64,000 nt of DNA from Mesorhizobium loti (GCF_002858745.1 NZ_PJRO01000002.1:283006-347005), one strand, 5' to 3'. Shown: positions 41,491 to 50,357, numbered from the stretch's first letter. Made by a program: numbers and translations. The notes: a model not told the origin generated them from the sequence alone.

Positions 41491-42072
41491 ATGCGTATTC
41501 TGGTTCTTCATGCGCATCCGGTCGAAACGAGCTTCAACGCGGCGCTGCACACGATGATCGTTGAGCGTCTCAAGGCCAAAGGGCACGAGGTCGACGACTG
41601 CGATCTGTACGCCGAGGATTTCGATCCGCGGCTGACACGTGCCGAGCGCATGGCCTACCACGATGCGCCGGACAATATCGAACCGGTGCGGACCTATGTC
41701 GAGCGGCTGCGTAGGGCGGAAGCGCTGGTTCTGTGTTTTCCGGTATGGAACTACGGCTATCCCGCCATTCTGAAAGGGTTCTTTGACCGCGTTTTCCTGC
41801 CGGGCGTGTCGTTTCGGCTGGTCGAAGGCAAGGTGCGACCCACGCTCGACAACATCGGCAAGGTCGTCGCCGTGACCAGCTATGGCGGCTCCAGGCTGCA
41901 AGCCTTCCTGGTTGGCGATCCGCCACGCAAGATGGTCCAGCGGCTGCTGCGTGCTTCCGTCAAGCCGGGCGCCCGGGTCTCCTACCTGGCGCATTATTCG
42001 ATGAACCTGTCGACGCCGCAGTCACGGGATAGCTTCATGGCCAAGGTGGCGCGCAGGATGGATACGTTCTGA
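41491..42072 (+). CDS. Flavodoxin-fold NAD(P)H oxidoreductase, copy 1
   Basis: The 193-residue protein is of the NQO/KefF/MdaB type, starting MRILVLHAHPVETSFNAAL (FMN phosphate loop). FPVWNYGYPAILKGFFDRVF forms the conserved flavin-contact motif and VTSYGGSRL the second. Such enzymes pass two electrons from NAD(P)H to quinones or heterocycles. It is followed with a one-base stop/start overlap by a paralog sharing the same layout. This pair may reduce a quinoid product or feed electrons to the flavoprotein upstream. Confidence 0.9.
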   Translation: MRILVLHAHPVETSFNAALHTMIVERLKAKGHEVDDCDLYAEDFDPRLTRAERMAYHDAPDNIEPVRTYVERLRRAEALVLCFPVWNYGYPAILKGFFDRVFLPGVSFRLVEGKVRPTLDNIGKVVAVTSYGGSRLQAFLVGDPPRKMVQRLLRASVKPGARVSYLAHYSMNLSTPQSRDSFMAKVARRMDTF

Positions 42073-42656
42073 TGCGGGTGCTGGTCGTCTATTGCCATCC
42101 TGTGCCGGAAAGCTTCTGCGCGGCGGTGCGCGATGCCGCTCTCGATGCCATCGCTGCCAAGGGCTGCGAGGCGCGGCTCGTCGATCTCTATGCCGAGAAT
42201 TTCGATCCGGTGATGCGGGATGGTGAACGACGCGAATACAACGAACGTGCACCGGCCGATCCGGCGCTGACGGAACACATCGCACATCTGAAATGGGCAG
42301 AGGCGATCGTCTTTGTCTATCCGACCTGGTGGTACGGGCTGCCGGCGATGCTGAAGGGCTGGCTGGATCGTGTCTGGGCCAAGGACGTTGCCTTTGCCCT
42401 CGACCCCGGCGGGCGGATCACTCCGCTGATGGGCCATATTCAGAAGATCGCGGTGGTGACGACCTGCGGTGCCCCCCGCTGGTGGTCGCATGTCGTCGGC
42501 CATCCGGGCCGAAAGACGATCCTGCGCGGCATTCGCGCCTTGTGCGCCAAACGCTGCAAGACTTTGTTCCTGGCGCACTATCTGATGGATGCTTCGACAT
42601 CACAAAGCCGGTTGGCTTTTCTCCGGCAGGTGCGGCAGAAGCTGAGGGCGTTTTAG
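42072..42656 (+). CDS. Flavodoxin-fold NAD(P)H oxidoreductase, copy 2
   Basis: The 194-residue paralog of the preceding gene starts MRVLVVYCHPVPESFCAAV and has YPTWWYGLPAMLKGWLDRVW and VTTCGAPRWW as flavin-contact segments. The two copies are recognisably homologous but clearly diverged, so they arose by an old tandem duplication and may form a heterodimer or act on successive intermediates. It is the last gene of the importer operon; a hairpin follows within ten bases. Confidence 0.9.
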   Translation: MRVLVVYCHPVPESFCAAVRDAALDAIAAKGCEARLVDLYAENFDPVMRDGERREYNERAPADPALTEHIAHLKWAEAIVFVYPTWWYGLPAMLKGWLDRVWAKDVAFALDPGGRITPLMGHIQKIAVVTTCGAPRWWSHVVGHPGRKTILRGIRALCAKRCKTLFLAHYLMDASTSQSRLAFLRQVRQKLRAF

Positions 42657-42663
42657 CGCTTTC

Positions 42664-42687
42664 CTTCTCCCCGTAAACGGGGAGAAG
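42664..42687. terminator. Bidirectional hairpin between converging operons
   Basis: CTTCTCCCCGT and ACGGGGAGAAG form an eleven-base perfect inverted repeat around AA. It sits between the end of the flavodoxin-fold pair (plus) and the stop of the FAD/GcvT gene at 42692 (minus), so it could end transcripts from both sides. The arms match those of the hairpin at 36968-36990. Confidence 0.6.
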
Positions 42688-42691
42688 AGAG

Positions 42692-45136
42692 CTAAGCTCT
42701 CACCCTCTCTGCCTTCGGATCATACATCGGCTTCAACGAAGCTTCGGCGGGGAAGCGTTCGCCGGCGATCTCGATCTCATAGCGGGAGCCGAGGATATCG
42801 GCTTCGCTCTCGCCCTTGGCCGGCACATAACCCATGCCGATGGCGCCGCCGAGGTGGTGGCCGTAGTTGCCCGACGTGATGGTGCCGACGATCTTGCCGT
42901 CGCGCACGATCGCCTCGTTGTGGAACAGCAGTGGTTCGGGATCGGTCAGGCGGAATTGCACCAGGCGGCGCTCCAGCCCAGCATCCTTTTTTGCCAGCAC
43001 CGCGTCGCGACCGATGAAATCATTTTTTGCCGTCTTCACCGCAAAACCGAGGCCTGCCTCCAGCACATGGTCCTCGTCGGTGATGTCATGGCCGAAATGA
43101 CGAAAGGCCTTTTCGATGCGGCAGGAATCCAGCGTGTGCAGGCCGCAGAGTTTCAGGCCAACATCGCTGCCGGCGTCCTCGATCGTCTCGAAGACATGCG
43201 CGGTCTGGTCGGTCGGGACGTAAAGCTCCCAGCCGAGTTCGCCGACATAGGTGACACGATGAGCGCGGGCGAGGCCCATGCCAATCTCGACTTCCTGAAA
43301 CGTGCCGAACGGATTGTTCTCGTTCGAGAAATCGTTCGGGCTCACTTTTTGAATCAAGTCGCGCGAACGCGGTCCCATGAGGCAAAGTACGGATTCCGCA
43401 GCGGTCACATCCGTGATGACGACGAACTCATCCTTCACGTGCCTGCGCATCCAGGCGAGGTCGCGCTGCAGCGTGGCGCCCGGAACAACAGCAAAGAAGG
43501 CGGTGCCGGAAACACGCGAGACGGTCAGATCGCTCTCGATGCCACCGCGCCGATTGAGCATCTGGGTGTAGACGATCCTGCCTGGCGCGACATCAAGATC
43601 GTTGGCGCAGAGACGCTGCAGGAAGGCGAGGGCATCACGTCCTTCGATCCGGATCTTGCCAAACGAGGTCATATCGAACAGGCCGACATTGTTGCGCACC
43701 GCCAGATGTTCGTCGCGCTGGTTGTCGAACCAGTTCTGGCGTTTCCAGGAATAGCGGTATTCGCGTTCCTGGCCGTCCCTGGCGAACCAGTTGGCGCGCT
43801 CCCAGCCAGCGACCTCGCCGAACACGGCGCTGCGCGCCTTCAGATGCTCGTGGATGGGCGAACGGCGCACGCCGCGCGACGTCACCACTTGGCGGTAGGG
43901 GAAGTGGTCGGCGTAAAGCAGGCCGAGTGTTTCGGAGACGCGCTCCTTCAGATAGGCGCGATTCTTCTGGAATGGCTGGGCACGGCGGATGTCGACTTCC
44001 CAGAGATCGAACGGCGCCTCGCCATCGTTGATCCACTGCGCAAGCGCCATGCCCGCGCCGCCTGAGGAAACGATACCGATGGAGTTATAGCCGGCGGCGA
44101 CCCAGTAGCCGCCGAGTTCCGGCGCTTCGCCAAGATAATAGCGGTCGTCCGGCGTGAAGCTTTCCGGGCCGTTGAAGAAGGTGTGGATGCCGGCTGTACC
44201 CAGCATCGGCATGCGGTTCACGCCCATTTCGAGGATAGGCTCGAAATGCTCGAAATCTTCCGGCAACTGGTCGAAGCAGAAGTCTTCGCGGATGCCTTCC
44301 ATGCCCCATGGTTTGGCCCTCGGTTCGAAGGCACCGAGCATCATCTTGCCGGCATCCTCCTTGTAATAAGCGCATTCGTCAGGCACGCGCAGCACCGGCA
44401 GGCGGGTCAGTCCGGCGATCGGTTCGGTGACCAGGTAGAAATGCTCGCAGGCGTGCAGCGGAATGGTTACGCCATTCTGCGCGCCCAGTTCGCGCGCCCA
44501 CATGCCGGCGCAGTTGATGACGACGTCAGTCTCGATGGTGCCCCGGTCTTCGCCTTGTGCCCAGGACACTCCGGATACGCGCCCGCTCCTGGTGTGGACC
44601 TTGGTGACCTTGACGTTCTCGGCGATCCTGGCGCCACGCTGGCGCGCGCCTTTAGCCAAAGCCATGGCGATGTTGGCAGGGTCGCACTGGCCGTCGAGCG
44701 GCAGATGCACCGCGCCGACGACGTCAGATACGTTGAGATGCGGGTACATCTCCTTGACTTCACTGGGAGAGATTTCGCGCACGTCGATATCGAACGCGCG
44801 GGCGAGCGACGCCTGCCTGTAGATCTCGTGCCTGCGTTCTTCGGTCAGGGCGACGGTGATGGAGCCGACCTGGCGCATACCGGTGCCGACGCCGGTCTCT
44901 TCCTCGAGCTTGACGTAGAGGTCGGCAGAGTACTTCGCCAGCCGTGTCATATTCTGCGAGGCGCGCAATTGGCCGATCAGGCCGGCGGCGTGCCATGTGG
45001 TACCCGAGGTCAGCTGCTTTCGTTCCAGAAGCACGATGTCGGTCCAGCCGAGCTTGGCCAGATGGTAAGCCACAGAGCAGCCGGACACGCCACCGCCGAT
45101 GATGACGGCGCGGGCTTTGGAGGGCAGGGCGGTCAT
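42692..45136 (-). CDS. FAD/GcvT-domain oxidoreductase, dimethylglycine dehydrogenase-like (copy A)
   Basis: The 814-residue protein begins with a DAO-type FAD domain (RAVIIGGGVSGCSVAYHLAK, LTSGTTWHAAGLIG with the family's flavin-linking His context). It continues with the FAO_M linker and ends in a GcvT folate-binding domain (VTYVGELGWELYVPTDQ, LRSC-like LCGLHTLDSCRIEKAFRHFG, GTITSGNYGHHLGGAIGMGY). Relatives oxidatively N-demethylate dimethylglycine or sarcosine and pass the methyl carbon to tetrahydrofolate. ATG 45136 overlaps the upstream aminotransferase stop (ATGA). Last gene of a four-gene operon. Confidence 0.9.
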   Translation of the reverse strand: MTALPSKARAVIIGGGVSGCSVAYHLAKLGWTDIVLLERKQLTSGTTWHAAGLIGQLRASQNMTRLAKYSADLYVKLEEETGVGTGMRQVGSITVALTEERRHEIYRQASLARAFDIDVREISPSEVKEMYPHLNVSDVVGAVHLPLDGQCDPANIAMALAKGARQRGARIAENVKVTKVHTRSGRVSGVSWAQGEDRGTIETDVVINCAGMWARELGAQNGVTIPLHACEHFYLVTEPIAGLTRLPVLRVPDECAYYKEDAGKMMLGAFEPRAKPWGMEGIREDFCFDQLPEDFEHFEPILEMGVNRMPMLGTAGIHTFFNGPESFTPDDRYYLGEAPELGGYWVAAGYNSIGIVSSGGAGMALAQWINDGEAPFDLWEVDIRRAQPFQKNRAYLKERVSETLGLLYADHFPYRQVVTSRGVRRSPIHEHLKARSAVFGEVAGWERANWFARDGQEREYRYSWKRQNWFDNQRDEHLAVRNNVGLFDMTSFGKIRIEGRDALAFLQRLCANDLDVAPGRIVYTQMLNRRGGIESDLTVSRVSGTAFFAVVPGATLQRDLAWMRRHVKDEFVVITDVTAAESVLCLMGPRSRDLIQKVSPNDFSNENNPFGTFQEVEIGMGLARAHRVTYVGELGWELYVPTDQTAHVFETIEDAGSDVGLKLCGLHTLDSCRIEKAFRHFGHDITDEDHVLEAGLGFAVKTAKNDFIGRDAVLAKKDAGLERRLVQFRLTDPEPLLFHNEAIVRDGKIVGTITSGNYGHHLGGAIGMGYVPAKGESEADILGSRYEIEIAGERFPAEASLKPMYDPKAERVRA

Positions 45137-46314
45137 GCGGCCTCGCGTCGGTAGGTGGAAACGAAGCGGCGCAGCCTTTCGGCCGCTTCGAGAAGGATGG
45201 GTTCGGGCTGGCACAGGCTGATGCGGATGTGGCCGGCGGCGGCATCGCCGAAGGAGGAACCGGGCATGACACCGACATTCTCGCGGTCGAGGAAGGCCCA
45301 GGCGAACTTCTCGTCGTCCGGTTCGACGGCGCTGATGTCGAGCATGGCATACATGCCGCCTTCTGAGCCGCGAACGGTGACGTTGTTCATGCCGCGCACG
45401 GCGTCGAGGAAGAGCTTTCGTCGTCCGGCATAGAGCGCGGCGATCCGTTCCACCCCGTAATCATTGTTGAGCGCTTCGATGGCCGCGCGGCTGACGAAAT
45501 CGGTCAAACCATAGGTGGTGACCAGATTGAGGCTGATCAGCAGCGTGACCAGCTCCTGCGGCCCGGTTAGCCAACCCAGGCGCCAGCCGGTCATGCCGTG
45601 GCTCTTCGACATCGAATTGATGACAAGCGTGCGCTCATCCATGCCGGGCAGGGCCCGGGGCGACAGATGCACGCTGTCTCCCAGCGTCCAATACACCTCA
45701 TCGCTCAGCAGCCACAGATCGTGGCGACGGCAGATATCGGCGATGCTTTCGAGCGATTTCCTGGAATAGACCGCGCCTGTGGGATTGTTGGGCGTGTTGA
45801 TCAGCATGGCCCGCGTGTTCGGCCGGACTGCGGCCTCGATTGCTTTAGGGTCTGGTTGGAAGCCGTCCGTGGCACGGGTCTCGACGACCGTAAAATCGGC
45901 GCCTGCAGCGCGGAATGTGCCAGGATAGGTGGCGTAATAGGGTGCCACGACGATGGCGTGGTCACCCGGGTCGAGCACGCCTTGCACGGCGGCATAAAGC
46001 GACGCCTGGCCGCCAGGTGTGGCAATCACCTGTTCGGGGCTTGTCGCAACGCCGGTGCATTGCGTGGATATCCGCGCCATGGCCTCACGCAGCGCCGGAA
46101 TGCCAGGTAGCTGGGTGTAGTGGTGATGGCCGGCACGAAGCGCTGCAACGCCTGCTTCCACCGTCTCGCTGGGCGTATGGAAGTCATGGTCGCCGACCGA
46201 GAGCATGATAATGTCTTCGCCGGCCTCCAGGCGCTGCCAGGCGGCGAAGTGCACCTCCCAGCCATCCTTGCCGGAAGGTGTGATGCCGGAAATGCGGGAA
46301 GACGGTTTCGGCAT
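45133..46314 (-). CDS. PLP-dependent aminotransferase (class I/II)
   Basis: The 393-residue fold-type I aminotransferase has IIMLSVGDHDFHTPSETVEA in the position of the usual GxPDF motif, MLINTPNNPTGAVYSRKSL, and the PLP lysine at about residue 237 in SMSKSHGMTGWRLGWL. It begins one base after the HAD phosphatase stop and is coupled to copy A of the FAD/GcvT enzymes. It may supply or remove the amino group of the methylated substrate handled by this operon. The exact substrate is not readable. Confidence 0.9.
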   Translation of the reverse strand: MPKPSSRISGITPSGKDGWEVHFAAWQRLEAGEDIIMLSVGDHDFHTPSETVEAGVAALRAGHHHYTQLPGIPALREAMARISTQCTGVATSPEQVIATPGGQASLYAAVQGVLDPGDHAIVVAPYYATYPGTFRAAGADFTVVETRATDGFQPDPKAIEAAVRPNTRAMLINTPNNPTGAVYSRKSLESIADICRRHDLWLLSDEVYWTLGDSVHLSPRALPGMDERTLVINSMSKSHGMTGWRLGWLTGPQELVTLLISLNLVTTYGLTDFVSRAAIEALNNDYGVERIAALYAGRRKLFLDAVRGMNNVTVRGSEGGMYAMLDISAVEPDDEKFAWAFLDRENVGVMPGSSFGDAAAGHIRISLCQPEPILLEAAERLRRFVSTYRREAA

Positions 46315-46315
46315 G

Positions 46316-47008
46316 TCAGGCTCCCGCAGTCGCAGAGGTCGTCGGATTGGATTTGACAAGCACCAACCTGCCACCCTCGTTGAGCGAGGGTATCAGCGAG
46401 CCATAGCCGGCAATTGTCGGGTGCGGCGTTTCGGTGGCGTGCTTGTGTGTGGCGGTGATGACCACGACCTTGGTGCCGGCTGCCTCGGCGGCCTGGATGC
46501 CTGCCGGGGCGTCCTCGAAAACCAGGCAATCCTGCGGTTTCAGGCCAAGCCTGTCGGCGGCAAGCAGGAAGCAGTCGGGGGCAGGCTTGCCGTTGGTCAC
46601 GTCTTCTCCGGTAATCATCAGCGGTGGTATCGGCAGCCCTGTGGCCTCCAGCCTGCGGATCGCCAGCCGGCGCGGCGACGAGGTGACGATCGCCCAGCGC
46701 CGCGGCGGCAGTGCTTTGAGAAACGCGGCAGCACCCGGAATAGCCTCGATGCCTTCGACATCTTCGAACTCCGCCTGGGTCAGCGCTTCGACCTCGGCCA
46801 TCACGTCGACGCCCGGGAGGTTGAGCCGGCGGATCGTTTCTACCGCCCGCACGCCGTGGATGGTGGGCAGAAATGTCTCGACATCAAGTCCATGCTTTTG
46901 CGCCCAAGCCGCCCATACCCGCTCGGCAGCCGCGATCGAGCTGAGAATGGTGCCGTCCATATCGAACAGGAAGGCGCCAAAGGCGTGGTCAGGGAAGGGA
47001 AGGGTCAT
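46316..47008 (-). CDS. HAD-superfamily phosphatase, subfamily IA-like
   Basis: The 230-residue protein has HAD motif I FLFDMDGTILSS, motif II WAIVTSSPRR, the motif III lysine in GKPAPDCFLLAA, and motif IV VFEDAPAGIQAAEAAG. The cap domain lies between residues 20 and 90. It resembles sugar-phosphate or phosphoglycolate phosphatases. It overlaps the upstream FAD/GcvT gene stop by one base (TAATG). A phosphatase between two demethylating oxidoreductases is unusual and suggests a phosphorylated intermediate. Confidence 0.9.
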   Translation of the reverse strand: MTLPFPDHAFGAFLFDMDGTILSSIAAAERVWAAWAQKHGLDVETFLPTIHGVRAVETIRRLNLPGVDVMAEVEALTQAEFEDVEGIEAIPGAAAFLKALPPRRWAIVTSSPRRLAIRRLEATGLPIPPLMITGEDVTNGKPAPDCFLLAADRLGLKPQDCLVFEDAPAGIQAAEAAGTKVVVITATHKHATETPHPTIAGYGSLIPSLNEGGRLVLVKSNPTTSATAGA

Positions 47009-49461
47009 TATGCGCGCAGCCTTTGATTTTCAGGGTCCCACAAGGGTTTGTCGTCCTGGACCGTCGCCTTGAAGCGTTCGCCGAAAATCTCGACTTCGAT
47101 TTCGGTGCCCGGCACGGCCAGATCGGCGCGCACCATGCCGAGTGCAATGGATTTGTCCACCCTGTAGCCCCAGCCCCCGGAAGTGGTTTCGCCAACGATC
47201 GCACCGTCAAGCCAGAGCGTGGACATGTATGGCGCATCGCATTCGCCGGGTGTCTGGACGACAAGCGTCGCAAAACGTTTCTTCACGCCCTGCTGTTTTT
47301 CGTTGAGCAGTGCTGCCTTGCCGCGGAAATCCGGTTTGTCCCATTTCACGAAGCGCTCGAGACCACCTTGCAGGATAGTGTAGTCGGTCGAGAGGTCGCC
47401 CTTCCAGGCGCGATAGCCCTTTTCGAGGCGTAGGCTGTCCAGGGCGAACATGCCGAACGGTTTCAGGCCATGCTTCTGCCCGGCAGCCCAGACAGCGTCG
47501 AAGACGTCGGCGGTATCCTCGACCTTGGTATGCAATTCCCAGCCGAGTTCGCCGGCGAAGGAGACGCGCACCAGTTGCAGCCAGCGGCCGGCAATCTGGC
47601 AAGACTGATGCGAGAGCCAGGGTTGGCTCAGATCGGCATCCGTCACATCGGCCAGTATCGCGCGCGAGTTCGGACCGGACAGGATCTGACAGGAGAAACT
47701 CTCCGTCATATCCTGCAGCGTGATTTCCGTGCCTTCGGGCAAGTGTTTCGCCAGCCATTCGAAATCATGCAACTGCGCCACCGCGGCGGTGATCAGGAAG
47801 AAGAAATCTTCTTCCAGCGCCATGATCGACATCTCGGTGATGATGCGGCCCTTGTCGTCGGCGAAATAACCGAGGCCGATGCGGCCGGGCTTTGGCACCA
47901 CACCCGTGATCAAAGTGGAAAGCCACGCGCGGGCACCGGGACCTTTCAGACGGAAACGGCTGAAGCCGGGCAGGTCGAGAATGCCGGCCGCGTCGCGTAC
48001 GGCCAGGCATTCCTCACGAATGCGTGGCTCCCACGGCCCCGAGCGGGCAAAGGTCTGCGTCGACTGGTCCGAAATGTCGTCACCCGGTTTCGCGTACCAG
48101 GTTGCGCGCTCCCAGCCGTTGTAGGCGCCGAACTGCGCTCCCATGGCCTTCAGGCGTTCATGCAGCGGCGAAAGCTTGCGGTCGCGTACGGCCGGCCAGG
48201 CATGACGTGGGAACTGGATGGCGTATTCGTGGCCATAGACCTCCATGCCCTTGGCGACGGCATAGTCTTGAGCCGATCCAAACGCGGTGAAGCGGCGTGG
48301 GTCGCATGACCACATGTCCCATTCGGTCTGACCCTCGGTGACCCATTCGGCCAGCACCTTGCCGGCGCCGCCGGCCTGGGCGATGCCGAAGGTGAAGACG
48401 CAGGCTTCGAAGGCGTTGGGCACGCCCGGCATCGGCCCAAGCAAGGGATTGCCATCCGGAGCGTAGGGGATCGGCCCGTTGATGACCTTGGAGAGGCCGG
48501 CGGTGCCGAGGATCGGGACCCGCTCGATGGCATCGTTCAAGTACCACTCCAGCCGCTCGAGATCGTCCGGGAATAGCTGGAACGAGAAATCGGCGGGCAT
48601 GGGATCGCCGGGAGTGGCCCAGTGCGCATGGCAATTGCGCTCGTAGGGGCCGAGATTCATGCCGTTCTTTTCCTGGCGCAGATAATAGGAAGAATCGACG
48701 TCGCGCAGCAGCGGCAGCTTGTGGCCCGTTTCTTTTGACCAGGCGGCGAGTTCAGGGATTTCGTCAAAGAGAATGTACTGATGGCTCATCACCATCATCG
48801 GCACGTCGCGACCGAACATCCTGCCCACTTCGGCGGCACGGTAGCCGGCAGCATTGACGACGTATTCGCAGCGGATCTCACCTTGGCCGGTCACCACCAC
48901 CCATTCGTTGCCTTCCCGGCGCACGGCGGTAACCGGGCAGAAGCGGATGATCCTGGCGCCCTTGTCACGTGCGCCCTTGGCCAGTGCCTGGGTGAGCTGG
49001 GCGGGATCGATGTCGCCGTCGTTCGGGTCATACAGCGCGCCCTGCAGCTCATGTGTCTCGATGAAAGGGTAGCGGGCCTTGATCTCGTCGGCGCCGATGA
49101 CCTCGATCGCCATGCCCTGATAGCGGCCCATGCCCTTGGCGCGCTGGAATTCCTGCATTCGCTCCGTGCTATGCGCCAGCCGGATCGAGCCGGTGACATG
49201 ATAATTCATTGGATAGTCGACTTCCGCCGCCAGCCCCCGATAAAGCTCGGTCGAATAGCGCTGCATGTTCATCAGCGACCAGGAGGACGAGAATGTCGGC
49301 ACGTTGCCGGCTGCGTGCCAGGTCGAGCCGGAGGTGAGTTCGTTCTTTTCGAGCAGGACGCAGTCGGTCCATCCGGCCTTGGCCAGATGATAGAGGGCCG
49401 ATACGCCCACCGCGCCGCCGCCGATGATGACCACACGCGCCGTCGTCGGAAATTCGGCCAT
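47008..49461 (-). CDS. FAD/GcvT-domain oxidoreductase, dimethylglycine dehydrogenase-like (copy B)
   Basis: The 817-residue protein has the same architecture as copy A: an FAD domain (ARVVIIGGGAVGVSALYHLAK, LTSGSTWHAAGNVPTF), a linker and a C-terminal GcvT domain (VSFAGELGWELHTKVED, FGMFALDSLRLEKGYRAWKG, GETTSGGWGYRVDKSIALGM). It is the first gene of the four-gene operon. The two copies are clearly paralogous but diverged through their length, so they probably act on different N-methyl groups or substrates. The ribosome binding site is GGAGG in front of ATG 49461. Confidence 0.9.
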   Translation of the reverse strand: MAEFPTTARVVIIGGGAVGVSALYHLAKAGWTDCVLLEKNELTSGSTWHAAGNVPTFSSSWSLMNMQRYSTELYRGLAAEVDYPMNYHVTGSIRLAHSTERMQEFQRAKGMGRYQGMAIEVIGADEIKARYPFIETHELQGALYDPNDGDIDPAQLTQALAKGARDKGARIIRFCPVTAVRREGNEWVVVTGQGEIRCEYVVNAAGYRAAEVGRMFGRDVPMMVMSHQYILFDEIPELAAWSKETGHKLPLLRDVDSSYYLRQEKNGMNLGPYERNCHAHWATPGDPMPADFSFQLFPDDLERLEWYLNDAIERVPILGTAGLSKVINGPIPYAPDGNPLLGPMPGVPNAFEACVFTFGIAQAGGAGKVLAEWVTEGQTEWDMWSCDPRRFTAFGSAQDYAVAKGMEVYGHEYAIQFPRHAWPAVRDRKLSPLHERLKAMGAQFGAYNGWERATWYAKPGDDISDQSTQTFARSGPWEPRIREECLAVRDAAGILDLPGFSRFRLKGPGARAWLSTLITGVVPKPGRIGLGYFADDKGRIITEMSIMALEEDFFFLITAAVAQLHDFEWLAKHLPEGTEITLQDMTESFSCQILSGPNSRAILADVTDADLSQPWLSHQSCQIAGRWLQLVRVSFAGELGWELHTKVEDTADVFDAVWAAGQKHGLKPFGMFALDSLRLEKGYRAWKGDLSTDYTILQGGLERFVKWDKPDFRGKAALLNEKQQGVKKRFATLVVQTPGECDAPYMSTLWLDGAIVGETTSGGWGYRVDKSIALGMVRADLAVPGTEIEVEIFGERFKATVQDDKPLWDPENQRLRA

Positions 49462-49535
49462 TTTGTCCTCCCCGATTTCCAGAGCAGAACGCGATCAAGA
49501 AGGATCGATATTCCGCCCTATCTCATTGTTTTGGC

Positions 49536-49587
49536 GCATGATCTTTGAGGATGCTGCGGCTTCGCCGGCTTCCGGTCGGGATCATGC
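49536..49587. repeat. Rhizobiales-type intergenic palindrome
   Basis: GCATGATC at 49536-49543 and GATCATGC at 49580-49587 are perfect inverted arms bracketing 36 bases. This arrangement is the kind of short palindromic repeat widely dispersed in Rhizobiales intergenic DNA. It lies between the XRE-cupin gene and the FAD/GcvT operon, in the promoter region of the latter. Confidence 0.5.
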
Positions 49588-49589
49588 CG

Positions 49590-50192
49590 CTAGTAGACCG
49601 GCGGCGATACGACCCAGATCACCACCGCCGGCACTGTTCCCGGGTTCCTCCAGCGGAACGGCTTGCCGGCGAAGCGAAAGCTGTCTCCCTCGCCAAGTGT
49701 GTGCCAGACGCCATCGATCTCGATCTCGAATGTGCCGGAGGTGACATAGCCGGCTTCCTCGGTCGGTCTTGTCGTGGCTTTCTTCAATTCCGCGCCCGGG
49801 GCGAATTCCGAGCGCAGCATCTCGAAACTGCCGCCGAGGTCGGGTGATAGCAGTTCTTCCACCAATCCTGATTCGCTGGTGCCCAGTAACCGTCGGCGAC
49901 CTGCACGCACCACCGCGCCCCGTTCGTTTTCTTCCGGCACGTCATGGCTGAAGAACAGGCTGAGTGGCACTTCGAACAAGTCCGCCAGGGCACGCAGATC
50001 GCCGAGCGACGGCACCGAAAGGCCACGTTCAACCTGGCTGACCCAGCCGACAGAGCGGCCGAGTTTCAGGGCGATTTCGGTCAGGGTCAGGCCCCGCGTC
50101 TTGCGCAGCGCGCGAATGTCTGCGGCAAGAAAATGTTCGCCGGTCTGCGCGTCCGGTTGGGCAGCAGATGATGTCACTTTTCGACCGTTCAT
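49590..50192 (-). CDS. XRE-cupin transcriptional regulator
   Basis: The 200-residue protein has an N-terminal Cro/C1 helix-turn-helix (LAADIRALRKTRGLTLTEIA, LKLGRSVGWVSQVERGLSVP) and a C-terminal cupin (EEAGYVTSGTFEIEIDGVWH, TLGEGDSFRFAGKPFRWRNP) that senses a small ligand. Such regulators often control adjacent amine or amino-acid catabolic operons. It lies between the FAD/GcvT operon and a divergent nitroreductase. ATG 50192 is chosen over TTG 50225. TTCATGA boxes cover its start, suggesting autoregulation. Confidence 0.9.
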   Translation of the reverse strand: MNGRKVTSSAAQPDAQTGEHFLAADIRALRKTRGLTLTEIALKLGRSVGWVSQVERGLSVPSLGDLRALADLFEVPLSLFFSHDVPEENERGAVVRAGRRRLLGTSESGLVEELLSPDLGGSFEMLRSEFAPGAELKKATTRPTEEAGYVTSGTFEIEIDGVWHTLGEGDSFRFAGKPFRWRNPGTVPAVVIWVVSPPVY

Positions 50193-50218
50193 GAAAAAAT
50201 CATTCAGAATTTCATGAG
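50188..50218. promoter_or_regulatory. Candidate operator: paired TTCATGA boxes
   Basis: TTCATGAA (50188-50195, a perfect 8-base palindrome) and TTCATGAG (50211-50218) lie 23 bases apart, about two helical turns, over the start of the XRE-cupin gene. A third, weaker box TTCATGCA is at 50288-50295 before the divergent nitroreductase. They could be binding sites of the XRE-cupin protein. This is based on pattern only. Confidence 0.4.
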
Positions 50219-50357
50219 ACGCCAACTGCGTGAAAAGATCAAGCGCGAACTGATAGGCCAGACAAATTGCTTGCGGTATTTTGGCGCTTCATGCAAAGGC
50301 ACCGCGACCGCGCGTTGGGGGACGCGCTCAATGAAATCCTGCGTTGAAGAGATTGCC

